Positions 35,054 through 44,277 of a DNA stretch of 64,000 nucleotides are shown here, piece by piece. Each line of letters starts with the position of its first letter. Positions within the stretch are counted from its first letter, which is position 1. The DNA is from Mastigocoleus sp. MO_188.B34 (GTDB taxonomy: Bacteria; Cyanobacteriota; Cyanobacteriia; Cyanobacteriales; Nostocaceae): assembly GCF_030065675.1 (NCBI RefSeq), contig NZ_JASJDK010000013.1:62001-126000 (forward strand). Direction: 5' to 3'. Under the pieces are notes generated by a model. It searched no databases. It worked only from the letters and a program-made list of their open reading frames with translations, and was not told the DNA's origin. Position numbers and translations under genes: made by a program.

Positions 35054-36109
35054 ATGTTAGCCCTATCTCCCGAACTAAAAGCTAGACTTTCCCAACCTTT
35101 AAAAATTGACTCATTTGAAGTCAAAAGTCGAGTTTTGCAATCACCTTTATCTGGTGTAACTGATCTGGTATTTCGCCGTTTGGTACGTCGCTATGCGCCA
35201 CAATCTATGATGTATACCGAAATGGTCAATGCTACGGGCTTACATTACGTTAAAGAATTACCCAAAATTATGGAGGTGGATCCTGGAGAAAGACCAATCA
35301 GTATTCAGTTATTTGATTGTCGTCCAGACTTTTTGGCGGAAGCTGCAGTGAAAGCAGTTGATGAGGGTGCCGATACAGTTGATATTAATATGGGTTGCCC
35401 AGTTAATAAAATCACTAAGAATGGCGGTGGTTCTTCTCTGCTTAGACAGCCAGAAGTGGCTGAAGCTATTGTACGGGAAGTAGTTAAAGCTGTAGAAGTC
35501 CCAGTAACAGTTAAAACTCGTATCGGTTGGAATGATAAAGAAATAAATATTCTCGATTTTGCCAAACGGATGGAAGATGCGGGAGCAAAAATGATTACGG
35601 TACATGGACGTACCCGCTCCCAAGGTTATAACGGGAATGCTCGTTGGGAATGGATTGCTCGTGTTAAGGAAATACTTGAGATTCCAGTAATTGGTAACGG
35701 CGATATTTTTTCTGTGGAAGCAGCAGTAAAATGTTTGGAGGAAACTGGTGCTGACGGGGTGATGTGTTCTCGCGGAACCTTAGGTTATCCCTTTTTGGTG
35801 GGTGAAATTGATTATTTTCTCAAAACTGGCGAAAAGTTAGCACCACCTACACCAGTTCAACGCCTTGAATGTGCTCGAGAACATTTACAAGCTTTGTACG
35901 AATATAAAGGCGATCGCGGCGTACGTCAGGCGCGCAAACATATGACTTGGTATGCAAAAGGTTTTCTCAATGCTGCTGATCTGCGTGGAAAACTAAGTGT
36001 AGTTGAAACTGTACAGCAAGGTTTAGATCTTATTGATCGGGCGATCGAAGATTTAGCACGTTATGAGGAATCTGGAGCAGAAATGCAAGCTGAATGTGTT
36101 GTGGTGTGA
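35054..36109 (+). CDS. dus: tRNA-dihydrouridine synthase
   Basis: This 351-residue flavoenzyme reduces specific uridines in the tRNA D-loop. The TIM-barrel N-terminus has SPLSGVTDLVFRRLVRRY and YTEMVNATGLHY. The signature VDINMGCPVNKITKNGGGSSLL carries the catalytic Cys that protonates the substrate. HGRTRSQGYNGNARWEWI binds tRNA and FMN, and IGNGDI...ETGADGVMCSRGTLGYP is the FMN-phosphate site. The pattern is DusB-like. It starts at the ATG at 35054 after a heptamer-rich tract (about 34980-35035). It is followed by the tandem small-RNA candidates. Confidence 0.93.
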   Translation: MLALSPELKARLSQPLKIDSFEVKSRVLQSPLSGVTDLVFRRLVRRYAPQSMMYTEMVNATGLHYVKELPKIMEVDPGERPISIQLFDCRPDFLAEAAVKAVDEGADTVDINMGCPVNKITKNGGGSSLLRQPEVAEAIVREVVKAVEVPVTVKTRIGWNDKEINILDFAKRMEDAGAKMITVHGRTRSQGYNGNARWEWIARVKEILEIPVIGNGDIFSVEAAVKCLEETGADGVMCSRGTLGYPFLVGEIDYFLKTGEKLAPPTPVQRLECAREHLQALYEYKGDRGVRQARKHMTWYAKGFLNAADLRGKLSVVETVQQGLDLIDRAIEDLARYEESGAEMQAECVVV

Positions 36110-36210
36110 AATTTTATTTTTATTGGGTCAGGTTCTGAAAGTACACGGTGATTCAGGATTTTCTGGTTTGAGAATAAAGTTGAGAAAATTCTTTCTCAGA
36201 AATAAACCTA

Positions 36211-36336
36211 ATTTTCCGAAATCGTTCTGAACCAGTTTGTAGTCATATTCAGAACAAAACGATTATAAATGACTCCTATAAGTAACGATGGGGACATACC
36301 CCAAAATCAAAGCCCGGTCTTATGACTGGGTTTTTG
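36211..36336 (+). ncRNA. Candidate small RNA, tandem copy 1
   Basis: Conserved with the next copy over about 125 bases: a promoter-like part (attttccgaaatcg to a -10-like TATAAA at 36264), then a transcribed part beginning near 36275. The RNA would fold into GGGG-acata-CCCC and end in a terminator stem GCCCGGTC-TTAT-GACTGGGT followed by T5 (to 36335), about 60 nt long. No ORF fits. No known cyanobacterial small RNA was recognised; it lacks the Yfr1 core motif. Confidence 0.6.
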
Positions 36337-36365
36337 ATTTGAGAAAACTAGAAATATTAGAAGTA

Positions 36366-36492
36366 ATTTTCCGAAATCGATCTGAACCAGTTTGTAGTCA
36401 TACTCAGATAAAAACGATTATAAATGACTTCTATAAATAGCCATCGGGAATATATCCCACAATTAAAGCCTGGTCATTATGACTGGGCTTTT
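36366..36492 (+). ncRNA. Candidate small RNA, tandem copy 2
   Basis: A second copy 155 bases after the first. The promoter-like TATAAA is at 36419-36424. The first stem here is GGGA-atata-TCCC, a compensatory change from GGGG/CCCC in copy 1. The terminator stem is AGCCTGGTCA-TTA-TGACTGGGCT followed by T4. Conservation of pairing rather than sequence supports a functional RNA. The predicted transcript is about 60 nt (roughly 36430-36492). Confidence 0.6.
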
Positions 36493-36573
36493 GGCTTAGG
36501 ATTTTGTTCGGATAGCGCGATAGTGCATCTTGCGCATAGCATCGCAGGTCATATTATTGAAGACAAATTCGCG

Positions 36574-38331
36574 CTACATTCTGTCTACAACCTGAATACC
36601 CAACAAAGATAAGCCCAAATATAATGTCCTCGCAGTCAAGTCACATAAAGCTAAACGTGATGTTCTTCGTGGTTCTTCAACTTTTAATACCGGACATTGC
36701 TCGTAAAACTTATTAAATTTATCGCTAAGTTGATACAGATATTCACACAAGCGATTGGGAAATAATTCTTTTTCTACATCGGCGATCGCTTCGCTTAATT
36801 GCAAAATGTGCTTGGCTAAAGCTAATTCAGCTTCTTCTTGTAACTGAATTTTCTGTTCGCTTCCCAATTTTTCAAAATTAATGTTACCTTTACGACCAAT
36901 ACTTTTAATTCTGGCATAGGCATAAAGCATGTAAGGTGCTGTATTACCTTTATCCGAAAGCATTTTGTCGTAACTGAAAATATAATTGCTGGTGCGGTTT
37001 TGACTGAGGTCTGCGTATTTTACTGCACTTATACCCGCAACACCTGCAACATTGGCTTTAAATTCTTCTGTTTCTTCCCTACCTTCTTCCTTAATTTTTT
37101 CTTCTAAGGTATTGCGAAAACGAACAACAGCTTCATCTAATAAATCTCGTAATCTTACAGTATCGCCGGAACGAGTTTTGAATTTTTTGCCATCTTCACC
37201 CAATACCAAACCAAAGGGAACATGGACTATTTCTACTTCTTGTGGAATCCAACCAGCGCGACGTGCGACTTGAAATACCCCAGCAAAATGGTTTGCTTGT
37301 CCAGAGTCTGTAACATAAATTAAACGGGTAGCTTTATCTTCTTCAATTCGATAGCGTAAAGCAGCTAAATCTGTTGTCGCGTAGTTATAACCGCCATTAG
37401 TCTTTTGAACAATTAAAGGTAACGGTTGACCTTCCCTATTGGTAAAACCTTCCAAGAAAACAACCTTTGCTCCTTGGTCTTCCACTAATAAACCCGATTC
37501 GGTTAGGTCTGCTACAACTCCCGCAAGGAAGGGATTATAAAAAGATTCCCCCCTTTCTTTGAGATTAATATCTAATAGATCGTAAATAACTTGAAACTCT
37601 CGCCGGGACTGCTCGCATAATAATTTCCAAGCATGAATTGTATCTTCTGCACCTGCTTGCAATCTGACAACTTCTTGACGTGCAGCTTCTTGGAATACTT
37701 CATCTTCGTCAAACCGCTGCTTAGCTTTTTTGTAAAAAGTAACCAAGTCACCAATATCTAAAGCATTTGCAGTTGTCAAAGCATCAGGGTAAGCTTCCCG
37801 CAGATAGGTAATTAGCATTCCAAACTGGGTACCCCAATCACCCACATGATTTAATCGTAGGACATCATGTCCCCTAAATTCCAAGATTCGAGCAATGGAG
37901 TCTCCAATAATTGTCGAACGTAAATGCCCAACATGCATTTCTTTGGCAATATTGGGGCTAGAGAAATCGACAACCACCCGTTGAGGATTTTTGGTTTCTG
38001 GTACTCCCAATCTAGGGTCAGTCTGAATCGAATGTAATTGGGCTTCCAGGTATACCGTTTTCAATCTAATATTAATAAAACCTGGTCCAGCAATTTCTGG
38101 GGCTTCACAAATATCCGACACATCTAACTTTTCGACTATTTGTTGTGCGATCGCTCTTGGTTGTTGCTTTAACTTTTTTGCTAATGGTAAAGATATATTG
38201 GCTTGATAGTCACCAAACTTAGGATTTGATGCAGGAACTAAGATTGGATCGGCTTCAGCATAATCCTTACCAAATGCCGAAGCTAAAGCCTGTTGAAATT
38301 TAATTTTAAGTTGTTCTTGTGTAGCGTTCAT
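36574..38331 (-). CDS. argS: Arginyl-tRNA synthetase
   Basis: A class I aminoacyl-tRNA synthetase of 585 residues that charges tRNA-Arg in the cytoplasm. The N-terminal Add1 domain (1-110) recognises the tRNA D-loop. The HIGH-like motif reads [24 protein letters not shown], the KMSKS region is degenerate ([15 protein letters not shown]), as in many ArgRS, and the C-terminal DALR-type helical domain ends [10 protein letters not shown]. The length is normal and the start is the ATG at 38331. It is a single gene with convergent small RNAs downstream. Confidence 0.96.
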   Translation of the reverse strand: MNATQEQLKIKFQQALASAFGKDYAEADPILVPASNPKFGDYQANISLPLAKKLKQQPRAIAQQIVEKLDVSDICEAPEIAGPGFINIRLKTVYLEAQLHSIQTDPRLGVPETKNPQRVVVDFSSPNIAKEMHVGHLRSTIIGDSIARILEFRGHDVLRLNHVGDWGTQFGMLITYLREAYPDALTTANALDIGDLVTFYKKAKQRFDEDEVFQEAARQEVVRLQAGAEDTIHAWKLLCEQSRREFQVIYDLLDINLKERGESFYNPFLAGVVADLTESGLLVEDQGAKVVFLEGFTNREGQPLPLIVQKTNGGYNYATTDLAALRYRIEEDKATRLIYVTDSGQANHFAGVFQVARRAGWIPQEVEIVHVPFGLVLGEDGKKFKTRSGDTVRLRDLLDEAVVRFRNTLEEKIKEEGREETEEFKANVAGVAGISAVKYADLSQNRTSNYIFSYDKMLSDKGNTAPYMLYAYARIKSIGRKGNINFEKLGSEQKIQLQEEAELALAKHILQLSEAIADVEKELFPNRLCEYLYQLSDKFNKFYEQCPVLKVEEPRRTSRLALCDLTARTLYLGLSLLGIQVVDRM

Positions 38332-38632
38332 ATATAAAAAATTATCGCTTCAGGAGATAGTATAAGGAAACTTTAAATATACTTCATGATAAAAGGCTCG
38401 ATTATTTTATCCTGAAAAGATCACATCCATACGTTGCTTATTTTTCAATAACAATCCAAATACAACGGAGGTGCTGGAATAATACTCAAGTTTCATAAGC
38501 CCAAGCGATGACCAATTACCAATAAAAGATGAGAGCAGTTAAATTTTCACGTTTATAATGGTACGTAATATTTCGTGGTTCTTGTAAAGCTGGGCAACCC
38601 TAATAAAATGGGTGGAAGGAGGTCGATGTAAT
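38332..38632. other. Divergent spacer between argS and the YtxH gene
   Basis: A 301-base AT-rich spacer with the promoters of argS and the YtxH-type gene. A strong AGGAGGT at 38617-38623 serves the latter. Nothing else is recognised. Confidence 0.45.
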
Positions 38633-39013
38633 ATGTCAAAAAACCATTCTGGAGTATTTATTGGCGGTTTGGTGCTGGGAACTGCTATTGGTACCTTAGC
38701 TGGATTACTAACTGCTCCCCGTACGGGACGGGAAACACGCAAACTATTGAAGAAATCTGCCAATGCCTTACCGGAAATAGCAGAAGATCTATCTACGAGC
38801 GTGCAACTTCAGGCAGATAAATTTTCCCATAACGCTCGTTCTAACTGGGATGATACTTTGGATAGATTACGCCTTGCGATCGCAGCTGGTATTGATGCTA
38901 GCCAAAGAGAAAGTCAAATATTGACACAACAAGATATTTTAGATAAACAGACCGTTTCTTCTTCTCCAGTTGCAGAGGAAACAAATTCACTTGGACACAG
39001 GATGGATCGCTGA
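38633..39013 (+). CDS. YtxH-domain protein
   Basis: 126 residues from the ATG at 38633, nine bases after an AGGAGGT ribosome site. The N-terminus SGVFIGGLVLGTAIGTLAGLLTAPRTGRETRKLLKK is the YtxH signature: a Gly-rich membrane segment followed by the conserved APxxGxExR motif. A long helical coiled tail follows. YtxH proteins are general-stress membrane-associated proteins of unclear function. The stop is only 14 bases before the DUF948-like gene, so the two form an operon and possibly an envelope complex. Confidence 0.85.
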   Translation: MSKNHSGVFIGGLVLGTAIGTLAGLLTAPRTGRETRKLLKKSANALPEIAEDLSTSVQLQADKFSHNARSNWDDTLDRLRLAIAAGIDASQRESQILTQQDILDKQTVSSSPVAEETNSLGHRMDR

Positions 39014-39027
39014 TAAATAATATAAGC

Positions 39028-39543
39028 GTGATTGAACCTTTATTTTGGCTTGCATTATCCCTTATTTTAGTCGCTACCAGTTTGATAGCTGTTTTGGTTG
39101 CGGCTATGCCAGCGCTGCAAGAACTTGCACGAGCAGCTAGAAGCGCAGAAAAACTATTCGACACTCTTTCCAGAGAACTACCACCGACTCTCGATGCGAT
39201 TCGCATGACTAACTTGGAAATCAATGATTTAGCTGACGATGTTAGTGAAGGTGTCAAGAGCGCAGATCGCATTATCCGACAAGTAGATCGAAGTATTGAC
39301 GGTGCCAGGAAACAAGCTCAAACGGTTCAAATTAGCACCCGTAGCTTTTTCGTTGGTGTCAAAACTGCATTTAAAAGTTTTACGCGCTACAGATCTCCTC
39401 GAAGAATGACCGAACGTATGCCACCATCATCACTCCACATGCTCAAGTTACGTGAACGCGAACGAGAAACAATTAGGCAAGATAACCGTGAAACAGATGA
39501 GACATACCGTATCAAAGACAATTATAAGGATGTTTCACGTTAA
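39028..39543 (+). CDS. DUF948-like membrane-anchored protein
   Basis: 171 residues starting at a GTG (39028) 14 bases after the YtxH gene. One N-terminal membrane helix (PLFWLALSLILVATSLIAVLVAAM) is followed by a long amphipathic helix with LEINDLADDVSEGVKSADRI, the DUF948 pattern. A basic, Arg-rich C-terminal tail completes it. DUF948 and YtxH proteins are often encoded together in Gram-positive bacteria and cyanobacteria. The function is unknown; a coiled-coil envelope or stress role is likely. Confidence 0.8.
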   Translation: MIEPLFWLALSLILVATSLIAVLVAAMPALQELARAARSAEKLFDTLSRELPPTLDAIRMTNLEINDLADDVSEGVKSADRIIRQVDRSIDGARKQAQTVQISTRSFFVGVKTAFKSFTRYRSPRRMTERMPPSSLHMLKLRERERETIRQDNRETDETYRIKDNYKDVSR

Positions 39544-39790
39544 GGTTTCCTGACAATTTCAGTACTAAATTAAAATTAATCTAGATTTTAAGCCTATTTG
39601 TACAACTAAATATCTGTATCATCGCCTTTGTTCCTTTATCTAACAAAATAAATTAGGGAACAAAGGCGATACTGTACTCGGGTAAAATAAATTAGATTCA
39701 AGTAACAAACTGTAAAGAAGAATTACTTTTTTCGTATTTTAATAAAAAAAACCTTCTTTACTTCTAGTATTGGCATCTGTATAAAAAATC

Positions 39791-40612
39791 ATGCAGCACT
39801 GTTTTTGGCAGCGAATTTTTCAGCAAACTTTCAAATTGGTAACAGTAATATTTATAGCCACTTTGGTATGGATTACCCAATCAGAGGGTGCATATGCCTA
39901 TGATAATCCCGAATTATTACCCGATAATCCCACTCCAGTTGTAGACCTAGCAAAAACTCTTAATAGCGTCCAGGAAAATAATTTAGTTCAAGAATTAGAA
40001 AAATTTGAAGCTGATACAGGTTGGAAGTTACGAGTGTTGACCCAATACGATCGTACTCCTGGTAGGGCGGTAATTAATTTTTGGGGTTTAGATGATAGAA
40101 GTATTCTTTTTGTTTCTGATGCGCGTGGCGGTAACATTTTAAGCTTTAGTGTTGGCGATGCAGTATATGAATTATTACCACGTACTTTTTGGATTGAATT
40201 ACAAACCCGCTTTGGAAATTTATACTTTGTCCGTGAAGAAGGGGAAGACCAAGCAGTTCTCACGGCTGTAAGAACAGTTGAAAATTGTTTGAGCCAAGGG
40301 GGTTGTAATGTAGTACCAGGGCTACCAAGAGAACAGTGGATTTTAACATTGATTAGCTCGGTAATTGGTGGGGTTATATGTGGTTTTGCTGCTCAACCCC
40401 GTAAAGAAGGACAAGTTTTTGCTTGGCAATGGGCTTTGATATTTTCTCCTTTATGGGGGATCCTATTTGTTGCTTTCGGTATTGGTCCGGTAGTTACCCG
40501 AACAAATGATTGGTTACCAGTAGTTCGTAATGTTTCTGGTTTCCTTATTGGCGTTTTAGTTGCTTACCTATCTCCAATTTTCAACCAATCTCCTGGCGCG
40601 GAAAATAATTAA
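39791..40612 (+). CDS. TPM-domain protein, Psb32-like
   Basis: 273 residues. A signal-type N-terminal helix is cut after EGAYAYD, so the protein is lumenal or periplasmic. A TPM domain (about 45-180) begins VVDLAKTLNSVQENNLVQELEKFEADTGWKLRVLT and contains ILFVSDARGGNILSFSVGD. Two C-terminal membrane helices follow (about 190-262). This is the layout of Psb32 and plant TLP18.3, thylakoid proteins involved in photosystem II repair. A Cys pair (NCLSQGGC) lies between the TPM domain and the helices. The assignment to Psb32 rather than another TPM paralog is probable, not certain. Confidence 0.75.
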   Translation: MQHCFWQRIFQQTFKLVTVIFIATLVWITQSEGAYAYDNPELLPDNPTPVVDLAKTLNSVQENNLVQELEKFEADTGWKLRVLTQYDRTPGRAVINFWGLDDRSILFVSDARGGNILSFSVGDAVYELLPRTFWIELQTRFGNLYFVREEGEDQAVLTAVRTVENCLSQGGCNVVPGLPREQWILTLISSVIGGVICGFAAQPRKEGQVFAWQWALIFSPLWGILFVAFGIGPVVTRTNDWLPVVRNVSGFLIGVLVAYLSPIFNQSPGAENN

Positions 40613-40692
40613 CAGGGAACAGGAAACAGGCAATAAGGGTTATTAATTAACGAAAAACCCCGTACATGATTAGAATTAGGAGATTTTAATGA

Positions 40693-40712
40693 AGACGTAG
40701 CATGCTACGTCT
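40693..40712. repeat. Perfect 20-bp palindrome (GACGTAGC family)
   Basis: AGACGTAGCATGCTACGTCT is perfectly self-complementary. Related palindromes with the same GTAGAGACG / CGTCTCTAC edges lie at 59984-60013, 60178-60199 and 61171-61224. Confidence 0.8.
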
Positions 40713-40839
40713 CTACATCAAATTGAATTAGATCAACCGAAAAAACTTAATTGGAAAACTTTAACAATACGCTTGGCTTTTGGAATCCTGCGGATATGAT
40801 TGAAGTTCAATCAAAATGAGTAATTGGTGCATATAGACG

Positions 40840-41457
40840 ATGGAATGGCATTCAAGTGATGCTCAAAGTTTGACAATAATTGACCGTGAAATCGGTGCTC
40901 ATGTTTTTTCACCTGCAGAATATGAGATTGTGCGAAGAGTGATTTACGCCACAGCTGACTTTGAGTATAAATCTTTAATTCGCTTTTCCGAACGTGCTTT
41001 GCACGCAGGAGCGGCAGCTTTAGCCGCACGTACTGCGATTGTTGTAGATACTCCGATGGTAAAAGTGGGAATTTCCCAAAGCATTCAAAATACCTTTGTT
41101 AATCCGGTTTATTGTGGGGTGGAAGCATTAACCAGACCTCAAAAGTCTAAAACTATTGCAGCTTGGGGAATGGAAAGCTTAGCCAAACGATATGTGGAAG
41201 GAATTTTTATTATTGGTCAAGCTCAAACTGCTCTCAACACCATCATCAATTTAATTGAAGCGGAAGAAATTAAACCTGCTTTGGTAATTGCAACTCCTGC
41301 TGGATTTTTAAATTTAGCAGCAGCAAAAGAAAGTTTGAAAAATTCTGTGATTCCTCACATTACTCTTGAAAGTGACAAAGGTAATGCTGTTGTTGCTGCA
41401 GCAATCGTTGATGGACTTGTAGATTTAGCTTGGCAAGCTTATGGGAAAAATGGGTGA
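40840..41457 (+). CDS. cobH: Precorrin-8X methylmutase
   Basis: The enzyme (CobH/CbiC) migrates the C-11 methyl group to C-12, converting precorrin-8X (or its cobalt form) to hydrogenobyrinate/cobyrinate in B12 synthesis. The 205 residues show SLTIIDREIGAH, EYEIVRRVIYATADFEYKSLIRFS with the active-site His region HAGAAALAARTAIVVDTPMVKVGI, and PALVIATPAGFLNLAAAKESL. The length is normal. No other cobalamin gene is adjacent, as is usual for dispersed cyanobacterial cob genes. Confidence 0.93.
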   Translation: MEWHSSDAQSLTIIDREIGAHVFSPAEYEIVRRVIYATADFEYKSLIRFSERALHAGAAALAARTAIVVDTPMVKVGISQSIQNTFVNPVYCGVEALTRPQKSKTIAAWGMESLAKRYVEGIFIIGQAQTALNTIINLIEAEEIKPALVIATPAGFLNLAAAKESLKNSVIPHITLESDKGNAVVAAAIVDGLVDLAWQAYGKNG

Positions 41458-41619
41458 TGGAGGGGGTAGGGGGTTGGCGACAGGGGATAGCACTGCGTGC
41501 TGCCGCAAGCGGCATATGGCGATTGGGTATTGGCGACTGGGGATTGGGGAATGAACCAAAGAAATATGAAAAACAAATAATTAATTACCAATTAGCAATT
41601 ACCAATTAGCGATTACCGA

Positions 41620-42561
41620 TTACCAATCATCATCATAATCCCTAGCTGGGCGACGACGGCGAGGTTCTCTGTATCTGTCATCTGAGTAGCGGTCATCTGA
41701 ATTTCTGTCATCAGGGTCGCTATCTTCTAAGTATCTATCATTAGAAGAATATCTATCGTCTAAATACTTATCGTCAGGATATCTGTCATCAGAATATTTT
41801 TCATCAAGATACCTTTCATCAGAGTATCTGTCATCTGAATAACTGTCATCAGAATATCTATCATCAGAATACCTATCATCTGAATATCTATAATTCGGTC
41901 TTCTGTTATTTCTTCTTCCTTCTCTACCAATACGACGACTAACTCCAGTAAAAAAATCTCTCCTGATCCACGGATAGTCACTCACCCAAATTTCGCGACT
42001 AGGTATATAAACATCGCTAATTTCATCAATCCGGCTCAGATCGGGGCGATTGGAAAAAACTAACATTTCCGCAATTTGACCAGTATTAATAATTTTATGA
42101 GTAACGCGTAACGGAGCACTGAATTCCGCAACAAAACCGCTTTGGTCACCAATTTCCAAGTTAATTGTTTTTTCTCGATTTTCAACAATTACTAAATCGC
42201 CCCTGTTATTAACAGTTTCTTGTGTGCCAACCAACTGTTCAGTTATCCAATAATCCAACACCCGACCTCGAAAAAAGCCGACATATTTGTACCGTCGGCA
42301 TTTAGAATTCTGTAGACTAGCCCAAAAAACTGGTCCCCACAACCAATATAATGCGCCCACTAAACCCAGAAAAAATACAATTGGTCCAAAGTCAAGCTGT
42401 AAAACTACTTTAAGTAATAAAACTATGGCAGCAGCAACAACTGATATTAATAGTCGCTGCAAAAAATCAGGAAATTTACCCCAGTAATATTTATACTGGG
42501 GACCAGTAGCAATTAGAGGTATGAGTTGATGGAATTTTTCGCGAGTCAGGGGGACTAACAT
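41620..42561 (-). CDS. Conserved cyanobacterial membrane protein with Tyr-Ser-Asp-Asp repeat tail
   Basis: A 313-residue protein. Residues 1-100 hold two membrane helices (LLISVVAAAIVLLLKVVL; FLGLVGALYWLWGPVFW). A beta-rich cytosolic region follows (about 105-215). Then comes an extreme repeat tail: about 18 copies of (R/K)Y(S/L/P)(D/E)(D/E)(R/K) covering residues 225-300, ending ARDYDDDW. The N-terminal part is widely conserved in cyanobacteria; databases sometimes label it a phosphate ABC transporter permease, which I doubt because no permease motif is present. The DNA of the tail is a 15-base tandem repeat prone to length change. It ends 18 bases upstream-side of dapB (same strand) and may be co-transcribed after it. 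Confidence 0.7.
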   Translation of the reverse strand: MLVPLTREKFHQLIPLIATGPQYKYYWGKFPDFLQRLLISVVAAAIVLLLKVVLQLDFGPIVFFLGLVGALYWLWGPVFWASLQNSKCRRYKYVGFFRGRVLDYWITEQLVGTQETVNNRGDLVIVENREKTINLEIGDQSGFVAEFSAPLRVTHKIINTGQIAEMLVFSNRPDLSRIDEISDVYIPSREIWVSDYPWIRRDFFTGVSRRIGREGRRNNRRPNYRYSDDRYSDDRYSDDSYSDDRYSDERYLDEKYSDDRYPDDKYLDDRYSSNDRYLEDSDPDDRNSDDRYSDDRYREPRRRRPARDYDDDW

Positions 42562-42579
42562 TTTGGCTAAGTACTGATT

Positions 42580-43410
42580 TTAAAGTATCTTTTCTAATCC
42601 ATATACTAACGACTTTAGCTGAAGCACCTTACGAATTGCTAGTAATACTCCCGGCATATAGCAAGCTCGATCGCTGGTGTCATGACGTAAAGTATAAATT
42701 TGACCAGGAGCACCAAAAATTACTTCTTGATGAGCAATGAGTCCTGGTAAGCGTACACTATGAATTCTAATGCCTTCCTCGGCTTGACTTCCCCTTGCAC
42801 CAGTTAGCTTTTCCGTTTCTTCAACAATTGCAGGATTAAAAGTTTTACCCATTTCCCCTAACTTTTGGGCTGTTTGAATTGCTGTACCACTGGGAGCATC
42901 TGCTTTCTGATTATGATGCAATTCAATGATTTCTACATGGTCAAAATACTGGGAAGCAGCAACAGCAGCTTGTTGCAGTAAAACCATGCCAATGGAAAAA
43001 TTAGGAATAATCAGACATCCAGTACTGGCTTTTTCCGCAAAATCTGCTAATTCTTGAATTTGTGTTGTGCTTAAGCCAGTTGTACCAATAACAGGACGAA
43101 TACCATAGGCGATCGCACTACGAACATTATCATAAACCGAATCAGGATGGGTAAAGTCTACCATTACCCCTGGCTCCTTTTCTTGGCATGCAAAAGCCAG
43201 CATCGATTCCATTTGATTGGTAACAGGTACTTCTAAAGGTTCGCTCAAGCCCGCGAGTTCTCCGATATCTTTATCTTGATGTTCGGGGTTTCTGTCAATC
43301 GCACCAACTAACTTCATATCTTCAGCCTGTGCTACAGCTTTAACCACCTCAAGACCCATTTTGCCTGCAGCACCAATCACAACAACAGGAATCGGAGTTT
43401 TACTTGTCAT
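42580..43410 (-). CDS. dapB: 4-hydroxy-tetrahydrodipicolinate reductase
   Basis: The enzyme reduces 4-hydroxy-tetrahydrodipicolinate with NAD(P)H in the diaminopimelate/lysine pathway. The 276 residues show the N-terminal dinucleotide site [31 protein letters not shown] and [10 protein letters not shown]. The signature [21 protein letters not shown] carries the catalytic His and Lys. The length is normal and the start is the ATG at 43410. A heptamer repeat tract and psaK lie upstream on the same strand. Confidence 0.95.
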   Translation of the reverse strand: MTSKTPIPVVVIGAAGKMGLEVVKAVAQAEDMKLVGAIDRNPEHQDKDIGELAGLSEPLEVPVTNQMESMLAFACQEKEPGVMVDFTHPDSVYDNVRSAIAYGIRPVIGTTGLSTTQIQELADFAEKASTGCLIIPNFSIGMVLLQQAAVAASQYFDHVEIIELHHNQKADAPSGTAIQTAQKLGEMGKTFNPAIVEETEKLTGARGSQAEEGIRIHSVRLPGLIAHQEVIFGAPGQIYTLRHDTSDRACYMPGVLLAIRKVLQLKSLVYGLEKIL

Positions 43411-43530
43411 AATTATTAGTCAACTTTTTCGCTCACCATTAGGCATTTTAGACCTATTGACAAATATATATAGCAGAATTATTCAGAAGACAGGAGTCGG
43501 AAGTCAGAAGTCAGAAGTCAGAAGCAGTAA

Positions 43531-43594
43531 CTCATTCCTCATTACTCATTACTCATTACTCATTCCTCATTCCTCATTCCTCATTCCTCATTCC
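43531..43594. repeat. Heptamer tandem repeat (CTCATTM)n
   Basis: About nine head-to-tail copies of CTCATTC/CTCATTA, preceded by four copies of a GTCAGAA-type unit (43498-43524). This is an STRR tract between dapB and psaK. Confidence 0.85.
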
Positions 43595-43620
43595 CTATTT
43601 GCTTTTCTAAAAATAAGAAA

Positions 43621-43648
43621 AAAGCCAGAGAACAACTTTTCCGGCTTT
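43621..43648 (-). terminator. Probable psaK terminator
   Basis: AAAGCC and GGCTTT pair around an imperfect inner stem. On the minus strand the hairpin is followed by TTTTTTCTTATTTTT, 46 bases after the psaK stop. Confidence 0.65.
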
Positions 43649-43693
43649 GATGTAAATATATTTAAATTACAAAATCTTCAGGTTATAAAAAAT

Positions 43694-43954
43694 TTATATA
43701 TTTCCAAGATTATGTAAACCTAAAATCACTCCTACTCCTAAAAGGTGACCAAAGGACGTAGTTGCTAATAGTCCGGGTACGCCAAAACCCCCAAAGAAGT
43801 TCGATGATGGCAATTCTGGACCTGTTTTGGGGTATGTGACTTTAAATTTAGCAAAAGCGATCGCGATGATGTTGCAGATAATCATGATCGCGCCAACTGT
43901 TGGACTCCACTGCAAGGGGGCGGTAGCTGCTGCAAGTAAGTTCGATGTCAACAA
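43694..43954 (-). CDS. psaK: Photosystem I subunit PsaK
   Basis: An 86-residue thylakoid membrane protein with two helices at the outer edge of photosystem I. The mature N-terminus is TAPLQWSPTVGAIMIICNI. The loop KVTYPKTGPELPSSNFFGGFGVPGLLATTSFGHLLGVGVILGL is characteristic of PsaK. A short N-terminal presequence (MLTSNLLAAA) matches PsaK processing. It is a single gene with its own terminator. Cyanobacteria often have a second, high-light-induced PsaK elsewhere. Confidence 0.95.
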   Translation of the reverse strand: MLTSNLLAAATAPLQWSPTVGAIMIICNIIAIAFAKFKVTYPKTGPELPSSNFFGGFGVPGLLATTSFGHLLGVGVILGLHNLGNI

Positions 43955-44139
43955 CTGCTTTTCTCCTGTGATTTAGTAGCGATTCAAAATACTCCTGTGA
44001 CTATTATCAAAAAATTTCACTCTGCAATGAAATATCGCACAAATAGTTAATATTTCTTGGTAATGCTTAATATCATTAAACCTGAATTGGATTTTCGGTG
44101 CGATCGGGGGTTTTATGTGAGTTACTTTCACTTTCAAGG

Positions 44140-44240
44140 TGGGGTATATCCCCTCAATCCCCCTTGGGAAACTCAATTTTGTTTACAAAATGGGTTAGAT
44201 CCCCCTAAATCCCCCTTGGAAAGGGGGACTTTGAGATTTT
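44140..44240. repeat. Inverted copies of the TCCCCCTTTCCAAGGGGGA repeat
   Basis: Contains AATCCCCCTTGGGAAACTCA and, at 44203-44233, GATCCCCCTAAATCCCCCTT followed by GGAAAGGGGGACTTTGA. The latter is the reverse complement of the tandem family at 44792-44990. It is non-coding. Confidence 0.7.
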
Positions 44241-44277
44241 CCTAAATCTACGTTCAGAAAAAGAGACTTGGGAATTC

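Noticed and set aside
36211-36492. Identity of the tandem small RNAs with NsiR1 or Yfr1
   Set aside because: NsiR1 also occurs in tandem, but its typical short units and nearby hetF gene are absent. The Yfr1 core motif is also missing.
36424-36612. Open frame of 62 codons over the second small-RNA copy
   Set aside because: It covers a predicted terminator and the argS 3' end, and its product has no coding character.
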